Of a stretch of DNA of 29,067 nucleotides, positions 1 through 7,928 are shown in pieces. Position 1 is the stretch's first letter, and each line of letters opens with the position of its first letter. Made by a program: the position numbers and the translations under genes. This DNA comes from Glaciecola sp965658765 (GTDB lineage: Bacteria > Pseudomonadota > Gammaproteobacteria > Enterobacterales > Alteromonadaceae). The stretch lies in assembly GCA_965658765.1 (NCBI GenBank), contig CBFHTO010000045.1:1-29067 (forward strand). Reading direction: 5' to 3'. The notes beneath the pieces are model-generated. The model was not told the DNA's origin, did no database searches, and saw only the letters and a list, made by a program, of their open reading frames with translations.

Positions 1-596
1 ATGATGTTTTAACTACTGATGGTTCAACTAATAAGACAAAAATAAAAGATCACGGTGAATCGTCACTCAACCAAGTTGCTGTTAGGGAATTAAAAGAGAG
101 CACAGACTTAAAAATTGAAGCGCTATCTTTAAAAAATAAAGAAATGACAAAACTCATTAGCGAGATTAATAAAAAAGTAGACGACTTAGCTCAAAATATA
201 AAAACTGGTAACCTCGAGTTTGCGACGCAAAGCCTCAGCGAGGCGAAAACGTCGGTAAATACTCCAGATAAAGTTGTAATGGATACTGATCTTGAAGAAG
301 CTTCTCCTGCTAACACTCAAAACGACGATAATTCTAAGTTTCAACTTGCCGATGGGGCAGGGCAATCTCAGTCAATTCAAAAGCAATATGCCCGAGTAGC
401 ATTAGACGGGCAGGAGACTGAACAGAGCACTCGCAAGCTAAGTTCAGCCAATGAGGATTTTATCACATCAACAAGTGAGGAGAATGCCCTCGATAAATCG
501 AAAAGCGAACTAGAAAGAAGATTAAACCAACAAGCTAGACTTAGGGCTTTAGCTGAGAAAATGGAGTTAGCTTCTTTGCGTGCCCTCACTCAATAG
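1..596 (+). CDS. Unrecognised charged helical protein, 5' end missing
   Basis: The reading frame is open from base 3 with no stop before the TAG at 594-596, so this is the last ~197 codons of a gene that starts left of the window. An internal ATG at 144 is probably not the start. The sequence is hydrophilic, rich in Lys, Glu, Ser, Asn and Gln, with heptad-like helical stretches at both ends. The last ~35 residues are strongly charged and Leu/Ala-rich, suggesting a coiled coil. The middle is Ser/Asn/Asp-rich and probably disordered. No catalytic motif, signal peptide or membrane segment is visible in this part. It lies just upstream of, and in the same direction as, the membrane-anchored gene starting near 666, so the two may be co-transcribed. 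The family is not recognised. Confidence 0.7.
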   Translation, partial: DVLTTDGSTNKTKIKDHGESSLNQVAVRELKESTDLKIEALSLKNKEMTKLISEINKKVDDLAQNIKTGNLEFATQSLSEAKTSVNTPDKVVMDTDLEEASPANTQNDDNSKFQLADGAGQSQSIQKQYARVALDGQETEQSTRKLSSANEDFITSTSEENALDKSKSELERRLNQQARLRALAEKMELASLRALTQ

Positions 597-622
597 AGCT
601 TCGAGTCTACTAAGGACCTCAT

Positions 623-676
623 ATGATTGGCGGAAAACTATCTTTATTATTCTTTGGTTATAAAAATGATTCATAA
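623..676 (+). CDS. Possible 17-codon leader peptide
   Basis: An ATG at 623 is preceded by AAGGA at 612-616 with a 6-base spacer, the best ribosome site in this area. It opens a 17-codon frame (MIGGKLSLLFFGYKNDS) that stops at 674-676, overlapping the ATG at 666 of the following gene by 11 bases. It could be a translated leader that couples ribosomes to the next start. Alternatively, the same AAGGA may simply serve a TTG start at 627 in the downstream gene's frame. It is recorded because it affects the choice of start for the next gene. Confidence 0.2.
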   Translation: MIGGKLSLLFFGYKNDS

Positions 677-1724
677 AAAAGATATCATTTATGCCACCGC
701 CAGTATTTTCGTGGTGCTGATTACGGTGTATTTGCATTTTGTTATTCAAAATAGAGCAAATAAAGAGTTTATTGCCGATGATAAGCCTCGAACAGCAGTA
801 GTAAGCGTTAAGCCTCAGGTCTTCCCAAAGGTAAGCCATACCTTTGATAGTAGAAGCGTTGCAATGTCATCGATATCCTTGCCGTTTCCGCCAAAGCAAA
901 TACATACTGATAGCCAAAGCCAAAGCCAAAGCCAAAGCCAAAGCCAAAGCCAAAGCCAAAGCCAAAGCCAAAAGATTACTCAAGATAAACTTTCGAAAAC
1001 GCTGACTAACAAATCAAGTCAAATAGAAAGTGTTAAAAATGCTCTGGAAGTTCAGGAACGACAAGCAGCATCGAGTGTGATTCAAGGAACGATTAAAAGC
1101 GAGCTAGATCAGACGCCTAAATCGATCGGAAAATCTACATTTCGCGAAGTCAAAGTCATAAATAAAGCAACGATAAGTCCACATGATGTGCAAGCTCAGT
1201 ATGACCAACTTTCAAACCCTATGCAGGGAAATATCTATCTTAGCTTTCCTGAAAACTCTCAGAAAACACAATCCATCCTTAGATATATGTATAAATGTGT
1301 AGGAATAGATACCGCTGCAATAAAGCCTGAGGGCATGATGATGCTGTCGAACCGAGTGAAAAATCCAAGTGACCTCATTAGAGTTGTATCTGGGGACTCA
1401 ACGCCACACGAGAGAGCTTTATTGCTAACCTATGCGTCATCAGCAAACCTAGCAAGGGTTTATCCCAAGTCATTCGATTATGGTTTGAGCGAGATGATAG
1501 CCAGCGTTATAGGTGGGCGAGCGATAGAGCGTTTGAGTGGCCAATATGATTTAGATTCCAAAGGTCTATGGCTTAAAGGGATTCAGATTCATCCTATGCA
1601 AGTGCAGAGAGCAGAGCTTACTAAGCTAAACGGAGCTCACGCGACAAAAAGATATGTTTCTTCTAAAAGCCCTAAACGCTCATATAAGTGGCTCTTGCAC
1701 AAAAGAACAGATTGTCTTATTTAA
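666..1724 (+). CDS. Membrane-anchored protein with (Ser-Gln)10 linker, function unknown
   Basis: This 352-residue protein has one N-terminal membrane segment (about residues 7-27), then a Lys/Ser-rich region. Ten exact Ser-Gln dipeptides follow at about residues 83-102, encoded by ten AGCCAA hexamers. A Lys/Ser/Gln-rich helical stretch leads to a compact C-terminal part (about 180-320) containing several Met, Tyr and Gly positions. The topology suggests a short cytoplasmic N-terminus and a periplasmic C-terminal domain on a flexible stalk. The start is uncertain: ATG 666 has a weak ribosome site, while an in-frame TTG at 627 lies 10 bases after AAGGA and would add 13 residues. The C-terminal domain matches no family I can name. 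It may be in an operon with the preceding gene, 69 bases away. Confidence 0.65.
   Translation: MIHKKDIIYATASIFVVLITVYLHFVIQNRANKEFIADDKPRTAVVSVKPQVFPKVSHTFDSRSVAMSSISLPFPPKQIHTDSQSQSQSQSQSQSQSQSQSQKITQDKLSKTLTNKSSQIESVKNALEVQERQAASSVIQGTIKSELDQTPKSIGKSTFREVKVINKATISPHDVQAQYDQLSNPMQGNIYLSFPENSQKTQSILRYMYKCVGIDTAAIKPEGMMMLSNRVKNPSDLIRVVSGDSTPHERALLLTYASSANLARVYPKSFDYGLSEMIASVIGGRAIERLSGQYDLDSKGLWLKGIQIHPMQVQRAELTKLNGAHATKRYVSSKSPKRSYKWLLHKRTDCLI
912..971 (+). repeat. In-frame hexanucleotide repeat, (AGCCAA)10
   Basis: Ten perfect, uninterrupted copies of AGCCAA (60 bases) encode Ser-Gln repeated ten times in the membrane-anchored gene at 666-1724. The unit length is a multiple of three, so copy-number change lengthens or shortens the linker without shifting frame. 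Perfect copies at DNA level suggest recent expansion or ongoing slippage rather than old selected protein sequence. Confidence 0.97.
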
Positions 1725-1880
1725 CAAAAGACCCTAAACAAATGAACGTTCGCTATGATTATTCAGTATCAACTGTTCAAACTCTAATGTCTGTAAAATG
1801 ACATAGTAAGTTAATCAAGGACGGCACATGGCCAGCACCTTTCCATAATTTACTACATAAAAACAAAATTTTAGGTAAGC

Positions 1881-3245
1881 ATGCTTTCAAAAATACCCAG
1901 CGAAAAAGATTTCTGGTTTCTTCCCTTAGGTGGCACTGGAGAAATTGGCATGAATGTCAATTTGTATGGTCACAATAGAAGCTGGTTAATGATAGATTGC
2001 GGTATTACATTTGATGTTCCACTCGAGCAATCTCAAGACAAAGACCCAAGAGTTAAGCGCCATCAAGTAGTTGCAGCTGACCTAAGCTATATTGAAAACA
2101 GACGTGATATGTTAGCAGGTTTGATTTTAACTCACGCGCACGAAGACCACCTTGGGGCAGTCTTGCATCAGTGGGAGTCTTTACAATGCCCAATTTACAC
2201 AAATGAATTTACTGCAGAGGTACTTCGTCGTAAAGCTTACAGGGCGAATACTCCTATTGACTTACCCATTGTTGTTGTGGATGTGGGTGACGAGTTAGAT
2301 ATTGGTCCTTTTACCATAAAATGGCTTCCTACTACTCACTCTATTCCAGAAGCTAACGCGATACTAATCACTACAGCAGTTGCCAAGGTGCTTCATACAG
2401 GCGATTGGAAAATAGACAAGACGCCTGTTTTAGGCAAACCATTCAGCGAAGTTTTATTTCGTTCTCTTAGTGCACTGAAATTAGATGCGATGGTATGTGA
2501 TTCGACCAACGCAACCAAACCTGGGTTTTCGGTTTCAGAAAAACAGTGTGAAAGAGGTCTAGGTGAAATTATATCTAGGGCCTCAGGTAGAGTAGTGGTT
2601 ACCTGTTTTGCATCTAATGTAGCTAGATTGATTACGATAGCGCGGGTAGCCCAGCAAACTAATCGGTATTTGTGTCTACTTGGGCCGGCCCTTGAGAATA
2701 TGGTCAGTATTGCTCGCAGGACTGGTTTCTGGCCAGATGATCTTACTATCACTCCACGACGGCATATTGGTTATTTACCAAAACACGAAGTTTTGATTGT
2801 TGCGACAGGCTCACAAGGCGAGCCTCGAGCAGCATTGAATAAATTGAGCTTAAATATGCATCGGGACTGCGAACTAGAAGGTGGTGACACGGTCATTTTC
2901 AGTAGTATCGTAATACCAGGCAACGAAAAGAGTGTGTCTAAAATGGTTTCAAAGCTTGAAGAAGAAAAAATTCATGTCTTTCAGTCAGCCGATAGTGAGC
3001 ATGTTATTCACGCATCGGGGCATCCTAATTCAGGTGACCTAGAGAGCGTATTTTCATGGGTAAAACCAAAATGTGTAATACCCGTACATGGTGAAGCCGA
3101 ACATTTACAAGCTTGCGCAGATGTATCCAAATTATCAGGTGTTCAACGCCAATTGGTCGGCCTAAATGGGGATTTATTTTGTATAAAACCCAAATACTCA
3201 ATTCATCGACAAGCATTAAAATCAGGTAGAGTACCGTTAGCCTGA
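1881..3245 (+). CDS. RNase J-type metallo-beta-lactamase ribonuclease, short form
   Basis: This 454-residue protein has the RNase J signature. GGTGEIGMN is near residue 17, and the zinc motif HAHEDH is at 85-90. Further metal-site candidates are H153, HTGDWKID (H172, D175) and DSTNA at about 207. The C-terminal half adds ATGSQGEP, IPGNE, and the ASGH...VHGEAEH block of the beta-CASP/MBL fold. These imply a two-zinc endo/5'-3' exoribonuclease acting on RNA in the cytoplasm. Canonical RNase J proteins are about 550 residues; this one stops right after the catalytic core, so the C-terminal domain used for dimerisation is missing. The start ATG has AGGTAAGC close upstream. The 156 bases before it show no other gene. 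RNase J is not the standard RNA-decay enzyme of gammaproteobacteria, so this is probably an accessory nuclease. It could instead be a paralogue with another nucleic-acid substrate. Confidence 0.9.
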   Translation: MLSKIPSEKDFWFLPLGGTGEIGMNVNLYGHNRSWLMIDCGITFDVPLEQSQDKDPRVKRHQVVAADLSYIENRRDMLAGLILTHAHEDHLGAVLHQWESLQCPIYTNEFTAEVLRRKAYRANTPIDLPIVVVDVGDELDIGPFTIKWLPTTHSIPEANAILITTAVAKVLHTGDWKIDKTPVLGKPFSEVLFRSLSALKLDAMVCDSTNATKPGFSVSEKQCERGLGEIISRASGRVVVTCFASNVARLITIARVAQQTNRYLCLLGPALENMVSIARRTGFWPDDLTITPRRHIGYLPKHEVLIVATGSQGEPRAALNKLSLNMHRDCELEGGDTVIFSSIVIPGNEKSVSKMVSKLEEEKIHVFQSADSEHVIHASGHPNSGDLESVFSWVKPKCVIPVHGEAEHLQACADVSKLSGVQRQLVGLNGDLFCIKPKYSIHRQALKSGRVPLA

Positions 3246-3422
3246 CAAAGAACAACAGAACCTAGTGTATCTTTATAATTAGCCTTATACTTTGAATCGC
3301 TGGTCAGTCGCGATACATAAGATATTTCTATCTATTCACGACTGCCTTGCATTTGGATTCACCAAAAATACGTCTACAAAAGCTTCAAAAACGCCATTAC
3401 GCTAATATAGGTTAACGGATAA

Positions 3423-3974
3423 ATGACAGATGTTATTGATGTCCCGAAGGGGATTAATGTGGATTGGCAAAATGACTATGTTCATTTTGTCGTAGGATTT
3501 TATGGCTGGTCTGGTCTGATAATAAAGTCTTTCATGACACTTCTGTCTGTTTTGGCGTGGGTAAAGTTCTTTGAGGTATTGCTCGAGACTTATTCAGTCC
3601 AGCAAACTTGGATATATTTATTGCCGCTATTTCATTTTGTTTTGGCTCTCATTATTACGTACGTGACTTTTTCGTACTGGAAAAACAAGACGCATATTTT
3701 TTTAAGCCAAGAGACCCTAGAAGTCTATCAAGCGCCAATGTGGATGCCAGGTCATAAGCGTATTAACGTTAAAGAAATTGAACAAGTATATGTTCGTCAC
3801 AATAAAAGGGCTCGTAATCCAACGACAGAGTTGCGTTTAAAGTTAAACAATAGATTAGACCTAAAGTTGCTGCGCATAGTATATCCTCTTGAGCATGCGC
3901 TATATCTCGAACAAGCGATTGAGAGGTACATCGGTATCAAAAATCGAGCAGTTTGCGGCGAGTATGAGAAATAA
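3423..3974 (+). CDS. Two-helix membrane protein with PH-like tail
   Basis: This 183-residue protein has two hydrophobic segments (about residues 28-52 and 63-86) separated by a short loop. They are followed by a ~85-residue soluble tail that begins with alternating hydrophobic strands and contains basic clusters (KRINVKEIEQVYVRHNKR). The arrangement of paired helices followed by a beta-rich tail resembles bacterial PH-domain membrane proteins. That is a fold-level impression only, and no specific family is recognised. There is no signal peptide or catalytic motif. It stands alone, with 177 bases before and 124 bases after without genes. Confidence 0.65.
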   Translation: MTDVIDVPKGINVDWQNDYVHFVVGFYGWSGLIIKSFMTLLSVLAWVKFFEVLLETYSVQQTWIYLLPLFHFVLALIITYVTFSYWKNKTHIFLSQETLEVYQAPMWMPGHKRINVKEIEQVYVRHNKRARNPTTELRLKLNNRLDLKLLRIVYPLEHALYLEQAIERYIGIKNRAVCGEYEK

Positions 3975-4063
3975 AATATATCTTCGGATTAGCTTTAAGG
4001 CCTTTTCTCGTTATTGGTGACAATTTCTTACATTTGAGAATTTAATAAATTGTAGCTGCGTTT

Positions 4064-4069
4064 TATAAT
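4064..4069 (+). promoter_or_regulatory. Possible -10 element for the 4099 gene
   Basis: A perfect TATAAT lies about 30 bases before the TTG start at 4099. The matching -35 position (TTTAAT at 4041-4046, 17-base spacer) agrees at only three of six bases. This would give a very short 5' leader. It is plausible but rests mainly on the -10 match. Confidence 0.35.
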
Positions 4070-4098
4070 ACTGTTAAACAAATTTCTAAGAACCTTTT

Positions 4099-4779
4099 TT
4101 GTCTGAATCAACCATTCTCCTCCATAGAAAACGGCAACTACATGGCTATGTAGCCGCTTTGATTTGTGCGAGCAGTTTTATACTCGGTTTAACCCTAATT
4201 CTAATACTCGCCCCTGACTTTAATAGTGGTCCGGATGCGAGGCTTGAAACCCTAACTAAGCATACCGGATTAATGCAATTTTGGTATTTTCTTGTCTACG
4301 TGGTGTTTGGAGCCAGTTTGCTGGTTTTAAGCGTATCATTACTAGAGCCTGTAGGCCGCGATCATAAACTGCTTGAGCAAATGACGACCTTAGCCAGTTA
4401 CCTATGGGCTTGTTATATCTTCGCCAGTGGTTTTATCGCTATTTTTTCGATCGAATTTTTATTTTCCCAAGACTACGAGTTCTCAGTTAGCATGACTGAG
4501 TTGTGGCGTGATATCTATGCTATTCAAATGGGATTGGGTGAAGGGGCTGAATGGGTTGGTGCTATATGGGTTCTTATGATGAATGCGTGCTTACATAAAG
4601 AGGGGCGCTTTGGAAATAAAATCATATATTTCGGATACCTTATTTGTGTTCTTGGGCTATTGACAATGGTACCTATATTAAAAGAAGTTGGAGCAGTATT
4701 TGGCTTACTCCAAGTCGCTTGGTTTATTTGGGTTGCGAGACTTTTATTTCTTGAACGGAAAAAACTCTTAAAGCAATAA
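4099..4779 (+). CDS. Six-helix inner-membrane protein, function unknown
   Basis: This 226-residue protein starts at TTG, with a weak AAGAA upstream and no better ATG nearby in frame. Hydrophobic segments fall at about residues 16-38, 59-82, 98-122, 147-165, 173-195 and 198-217, giving six predicted helices. Short polar loops contain a few acidic residues, such as D and E around 40-50 and 134-151. The C-terminus is basic (ERKKLLKQ), consistent with a cytoplasmic end. No transporter or enzyme motif is visible, and the layout is like small uncharacterised DUF4386-type membrane proteins, though I cannot assign it. It precedes a small outer-membrane protein gene by 69 bases and may share a transcript with it. 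Confidence 0.65.
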   Translation: MSESTILLHRKRQLHGYVAALICASSFILGLTLILILAPDFNSGPDARLETLTKHTGLMQFWYFLVYVVFGASLLVLSVSLLEPVGRDHKLLEQMTTLASYLWACYIFASGFIAIFSIEFLFSQDYEFSVSMTELWRDIYAIQMGLGEGAEWVGAIWVLMMNACLHKEGRFGNKIIYFGYLICVLGLLTMVPILKEVGAVFGLLQVAWFIWVARLLFLERKKLLKQ

Positions 4780-4848
4780 ATTCACCCGCTGTTCACTTTC
4801 AAAATGGAAAATAGAGTAAGTTTATTAACAGTCCATTTTGAGGAAATT

Positions 4849-5430
4849 ATGAAAAGAACACTATTATCAATCACGCTGCTTACCGTTTTTGGTACATCAT
4901 CTGCGAACCAGCTTTCTTACGACTTTGTCCAAATAGCGGCAATTCAAACTGAATTTGCTGATATTGTAGGGTTCAAAGCAAGAGGGCTTGAAGCAAAGGC
5001 AAGCTACGAGTTTTACCCTGATTTATTTACTGAAGTGACTTATTTTAGTGCCGATGACACTGCTAACGAAATCAAGTTTGATGTTGAACAATGGCAATTT
5101 AAGGTCGGTTATATTCAGCGTTTAGCAAGCAACACAGTACTCGATTATTCTCTGGGATATGGAAAAATTGAATTTGATTACCGAAAAGGCGAACTAAGAG
5201 CCGGGGACGAAACAAACTACTACAGTCTTAATACCAATATTAGGTATATGCTTGCTAACGATGTCGAGATATATGCAGGTCTTGGTATTCAAAAGTGGAA
5301 AAAAGGTTCTGATCAAAAGTATTACACGCTTGGTACACATTACGTTTTTGATGACTTTGCCGCGGGAGCATCTTATACAAAATTTTCTGATTCGGAAGTG
5401 TTTGCGATTACAGGGCGCTACTCTTTTTAA
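4849..5430 (+). CDS. Small outer-membrane beta-barrel protein
   Basis: The ATG at 4849 is preferred to the in-frame ATG at 4804, because GAGGA at 4840-4844 lies just before it. The protein then begins directly with a clean signal peptide, MKRTLLSITLLTVFGTSSA, cut before NQLSYDF. The mature ~174 residues show alternating hydrophobic/polar strands separated by short turns and longer Asp/Gly/Lys-rich loops. They end in Phe (GRYSF), the usual C-terminal signal for outer-membrane barrel assembly. The size suggests about eight strands, as in OmpA/OmpX-like or OmpW-like small barrels. Its role could be structural, adhesion or small-solute passage; nothing in the sequence decides this. Confidence 0.8.
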   Translation: MKRTLLSITLLTVFGTSSANQLSYDFVQIAAIQTEFADIVGFKARGLEAKASYEFYPDLFTEVTYFSADDTANEIKFDVEQWQFKVGYIQRLASNTVLDYSLGYGKIEFDYRKGELRAGDETNYYSLNTNIRYMLANDVEIYAGLGIQKWKKGSDQKYYTLGTHYVFDDFAAGASYTKFSDSEVFAITGRYSF

Positions 5431-5813
5431 TTCGATTATGGATAGACGCCATAATATAGGCCGTCCTTCAAGCCCTTAGTGAATAAGAACTGTTGCTTTA
5501 AATGCTAAGTCATTGCAAAACGGATGGCCATCTGATGACTTGGCATCTAAATAATCAACCAATCCCAGTTGCGCAATTCCTGTCTACATACAAAATTAAA
5601 GGCTAATAAGTCCTACAATATTTCGACAAAGCTATATCTCAACAAACCAATCTAGTCAAAAAGTCATCTTTAGCTCTGGGTATAGCGAATAATATTAATC
5701 TGTCTTATACTCGAAAAAAATTCTTTTTTTTAATGCCGTGCGCGAATGGCTCAGTTGTATTGGTGGAATAGGGGCTGGCAGCGTGTGTTTTTTCGACAAA
5801 AGGAACGACTTTT
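5431..5813. other. Intergenic region with one large hairpin
   Basis: No coding frame is convincing here. The region contains a short ATTATGG/CCATAAT hairpin (5435-5455) and a larger imperfect hairpin (5502-5546). It also has TATACT at 5706-5711 followed by A7-TTC-T8 (5714-5731), which would make the DNA curved. The last ~80 bases before the 5814 gene are noticeably richer in G+C than the rest. They probably form its 5' leader, ending in AAGGA about 9 bases before the ATG. Confidence 0.6.
5502..5546. repeat. 12-bp inverted repeat with palindromic loop
   Basis: Bases 5502-5513 (AATGCTAAGTCAT) pair with 5535-5546 (ATGACTTGGCAT), with one G-T wobble. The 21-base loop contains the perfect palindrome GATGGCCATC. 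No T-run follows, so it does not look like a terminator. It could be an operator, a folded RNA element or a remnant of a small dispersed repeat. Confidence 0.5.
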
Positions 5814-6371
5814 ATGCATAAAGGTTATGTAAGAAACGAGACTTTCGCAGGGCGTACATTGCAGGATATTGCCTTCTACCAAGGAAAAATCGGTATCAGC
5901 AGTACATCCGGTGATTACATGTTTCACGGTTACCGTACTTCCATCCTGCGCTATTTGATTGAAAATAAAAGTGATGTAGTAAATCTTGCGAGCGGTGATG
6001 CTGCAAATGCTAAAATCTGTGTGCATGTGGCAGACGAGGCTGACAAGGCATCCGATTTGATTACGAATAATATTCGTGCGCTTGCGTTGGGCGGAGCTGG
6101 AGAAGTGGTTAGCGCTATTGGTGCTATAAACACTGTGTTGGATGGTGTATCTGTTGCGGGCATGGTACGGGATATGATGCCTAGTCATGACCCATCCTTA
6201 TCGTTGCCGGACACTCCGAGTAAGTTCAAGTGTGCAAAAGACAAGGCACTCAATAAGCGTATTTTTGTGCGACTTTCATGCTACCACGAGGGTAAACCTG
6301 GTTGGCATGACTTGGGTCTGTCCACTATCACCTTTGGAGACCTGGCTGTTGTGGTGAATGCTGCCAGTTGA
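5814..6371 (+). CDS. Orphan gene, unknown function, atypical base composition
   Basis: This 185-residue protein is not recognised. It has an AAGGA ribosome site about 9 bases before the ATG. The sequence has no signal peptide, but a small-residue-rich hydrophobic stretch near residues 88-120 (ALGGAGEVVSAIGAI, then VLDGVSVAGM) could be a membrane-interacting hairpin or a buried helix. Three Cys are scattered. The C-terminal part is basic, then ends in a hydrophobic strand-like tail. Two sampled 60-base stretches (6061-6120, 6181-6240) are about half G+C, whereas the neighbours are nearer 40 per cent, which suggests recent transfer. The gene is flanked by ~380 and ~330 bases without genes. No toxin or immunity motif is visible, and no function should be inferred. 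Confidence 0.65.
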   Translation: MHKGYVRNETFAGRTLQDIAFYQGKIGISSTSGDYMFHGYRTSILRYLIENKSDVVNLASGDAANAKICVHVADEADKASDLITNNIRALALGGAGEVVSAIGAINTVLDGVSVAGMVRDMMPSHDPSLSLPDTPSKFKCAKDKALNKRIFVRLSCYHEGKPGWHDLGLSTITFGDLAVVVNAAS

Positions 6372-6700
6372 TTGAAGCGCTATATGGTGTCTCTTTACTA
6401 GGCCCTTTAATTACAAAACCTTGTTTTAAATTAGCTAAGCGCAACAATCTGAAGATAGCCGCTTTGTGATAGGTTCAGTGCAATTATTATATTTGCTTAT
6501 ATCACTCACATTTTTCTATTAAGCGGCTAATGATGCTAATGTTTATCCATCTGCGGCAATTAAGGAGTCGGCTTATGGCACAATACTTATGACGCAATAC
6601 TTATGGTGCAATAAAAGTATGCTGGACATCCTTTTCTATATCTAAATAAATAGTAATATGTCGCATGGAAATTAGTTTTATCTTCCGATTTGAGTAAACG
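6372..6700. other. Intergenic region between convergent genes
   Basis: This lies between the end of the orphan gene (plus strand) and the end of the serine hydrolase gene (minus strand). No coding frame is supported. It contains the 14-base triple repeat at 6573-6614 and a weak 6-base hairpin (GTCATT/AATGAC, 6700-6716) at the 3' end of the minus-strand gene. No clear terminator with a T-run is seen for either gene. Confidence 0.6.
6573..6614. repeat. 14-bp tandem repeat, three copies
   Basis: Three adjacent 14-base units, TTATGGCACAATAC, TTATGACGCAATAC and TTATGGTGCAATAA, differ at two or three positions from one another. They lie in non-coding DNA between convergent genes. Confidence 0.9.
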
Positions 6701-7849
6701 TCATTCGAGCAATGACACGACAATTGATTGCATTAGCTGTTGGCTTTGCTCAATGCACGCATCATAGCCATTGCAGTTAACAAACATTGAAATAGTTGCC
6801 TCTTCGTTAACTAAATAGTAGTTTTCAGTCTTATAGCCCGGTTCATCACCCCCGTGATGATAGGCCGTTCTTCCATTGCCTACTTCTTTAAATAAACCCA
6901 AACCATAGTGGTCATTTGGGCCGATTTGCACTACGGAACCCTCACCAATTAATATGTCCCTGACCTCATCTCCAATAATTGAGTCATCAGTTAGGATCGC
7001 GTTTAACAGCAAATTCATATCTTGTACTGACGAGACAAGAGGAGCATCTGCCACACCTATGTTCTCATAAATCTCTTTAGAGTCTTCTAGCTCTCCATCA
7101 AACATGACGTATCCTGAAATAGTGGAACCTAGCTGCTTTTCTAAGCCGTTATAATAAGTGTGATTTAAGCCCAAAGGAATAAATATTCTATTTCGCATAG
7201 CTACCGAATGGTGTTCACCTAGCACAGAATCCATGATCAATCCCGCTAATAAGTAGTGTGTGTTTGAATAATGGAAACCATTTCCAGGTTCAAAATAAGC
7301 TGGTTTATTTAAAGCAAATTCGAGTGCAAAACTGTCTGTCTTTAATGACGTGGGGTCGCTCATTAATGCGCTATACCATTGTTCAGAACTCGCTGGATCA
7401 AGGTAATCGTAAACGCCAGCGGTATGATTAAGCAGTTGACGAAGCGTTATGCTCTCACTGTTTTCTACTTTAGATACAATAGCGTCTGGTAGCCATGTAT
7501 CAATGGTATCGTCAATGTTCAGCAAACCGTCTCTATGTAACATCGCTGCAAGCAAAGCGGTTGCTTTTTTGCCTGAACTGCCCGTAGGCATTACATCATA
7601 AATTTGCATCGGTGCTAATGTACTTAAATTTGATACGCCTGCGCTACCAACAAAACTCATTTCTGGTGATTCAATTGCTAATATCACGCCAGGCAGATCG
7701 CCATCAACTGCTTCATTGATGACTTGTTGGTAATCAATGTTTTGTGGAGGGATAAAGGGGCTTTCATTATCATTGCCGTTGCAAGCGCTCAGGCCTAGTG
7801 TGATTGATGAAACCAGCAATAAAGATTTGAATGAATTTATAATACGCAT
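6701..7849 (-). CDS. Lipoprotein serine hydrolase of the beta-lactamase/DD-peptidase (S12) fold
   Basis: The preferred start is the ATG at 7849, with AAGGA 7 bases upstream, rather than an in-frame ATG 14 codons earlier. The 382-residue protein has a lipoprotein signal ending LGLSAC (Cys23). It is followed by an Asn/Asp-rich linker and a class C beta-lactamase-like domain. Active-site motifs are S91-S-G-K94 (SxxK), Y194-S-N196 (YxN) and H331-H-G-G (replacing KTG). The family includes DD-carboxypeptidases, esterases and D-amino-acid peptidases; the HxG third motif favours peptidase or esterase over beta-lactamase. It should sit on the periplasmic face of a membrane. It follows a histidine kinase gene by 79 bases on the same strand, so it may be a target or partner of that two-component system. 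Confidence 0.85.
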   Translation of the reverse strand: MRIINSFKSLLLVSSITLGLSACNGNDNESPFIPPQNIDYQQVINEAVDGDLPGVILAIESPEMSFVGSAGVSNLSTLAPMQIYDVMPTGSSGKKATALLAAMLHRDGLLNIDDTIDTWLPDAIVSKVENSESITLRQLLNHTAGVYDYLDPASSEQWYSALMSDPTSLKTDSFALEFALNKPAYFEPGNGFHYSNTHYLLAGLIMDSVLGEHHSVAMRNRIFIPLGLNHTYYNGLEKQLGSTISGYVMFDGELEDSKEIYENIGVADAPLVSSVQDMNLLLNAILTDDSIIGDEVRDILIGEGSVVQIGPNDHYGLGLFKEVGNGRTAYHHGGDEPGYKTENYYLVNEEATISMFVNCNGYDACIEQSQQLMQSIVVSLLE

Positions 7850-7928
7850 TGTCGTTTCCTTAAAGTATGAATTGGAGAAATGTCCAATCAAACTTTAAGG
7901 TAATAGGGGTGAAGTCGAAGTGAATTAT

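Noticed and set aside
912..971. Phase-variable switch from the hexamer repeat, and likewise the nonamer repeat at 13105-13176
   Set aside because: Both unit lengths are multiples of three, so copy-number change cannot switch the reading frame on or off.
5435..5455. ATTATGG/CCATAAT hairpin as terminator of the outer-membrane protein gene
   Set aside because: The stem is only 7 bp and AT-rich, with no T-run after it on the plus strand.
5751..6188. Minus-strand reading frame opposite the orphan gene
   Set aside because: It has no good ribosome site. The plus-strand frame is longer and has AAGGA at suitable spacing.
6573..6614. CRISPR-like array from the tandem repeats
   Set aside because: Units of 13-16 bases are directly adjacent with no spacers, and no cas genes are nearby. 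The same reasoning applies to 11440-11484.
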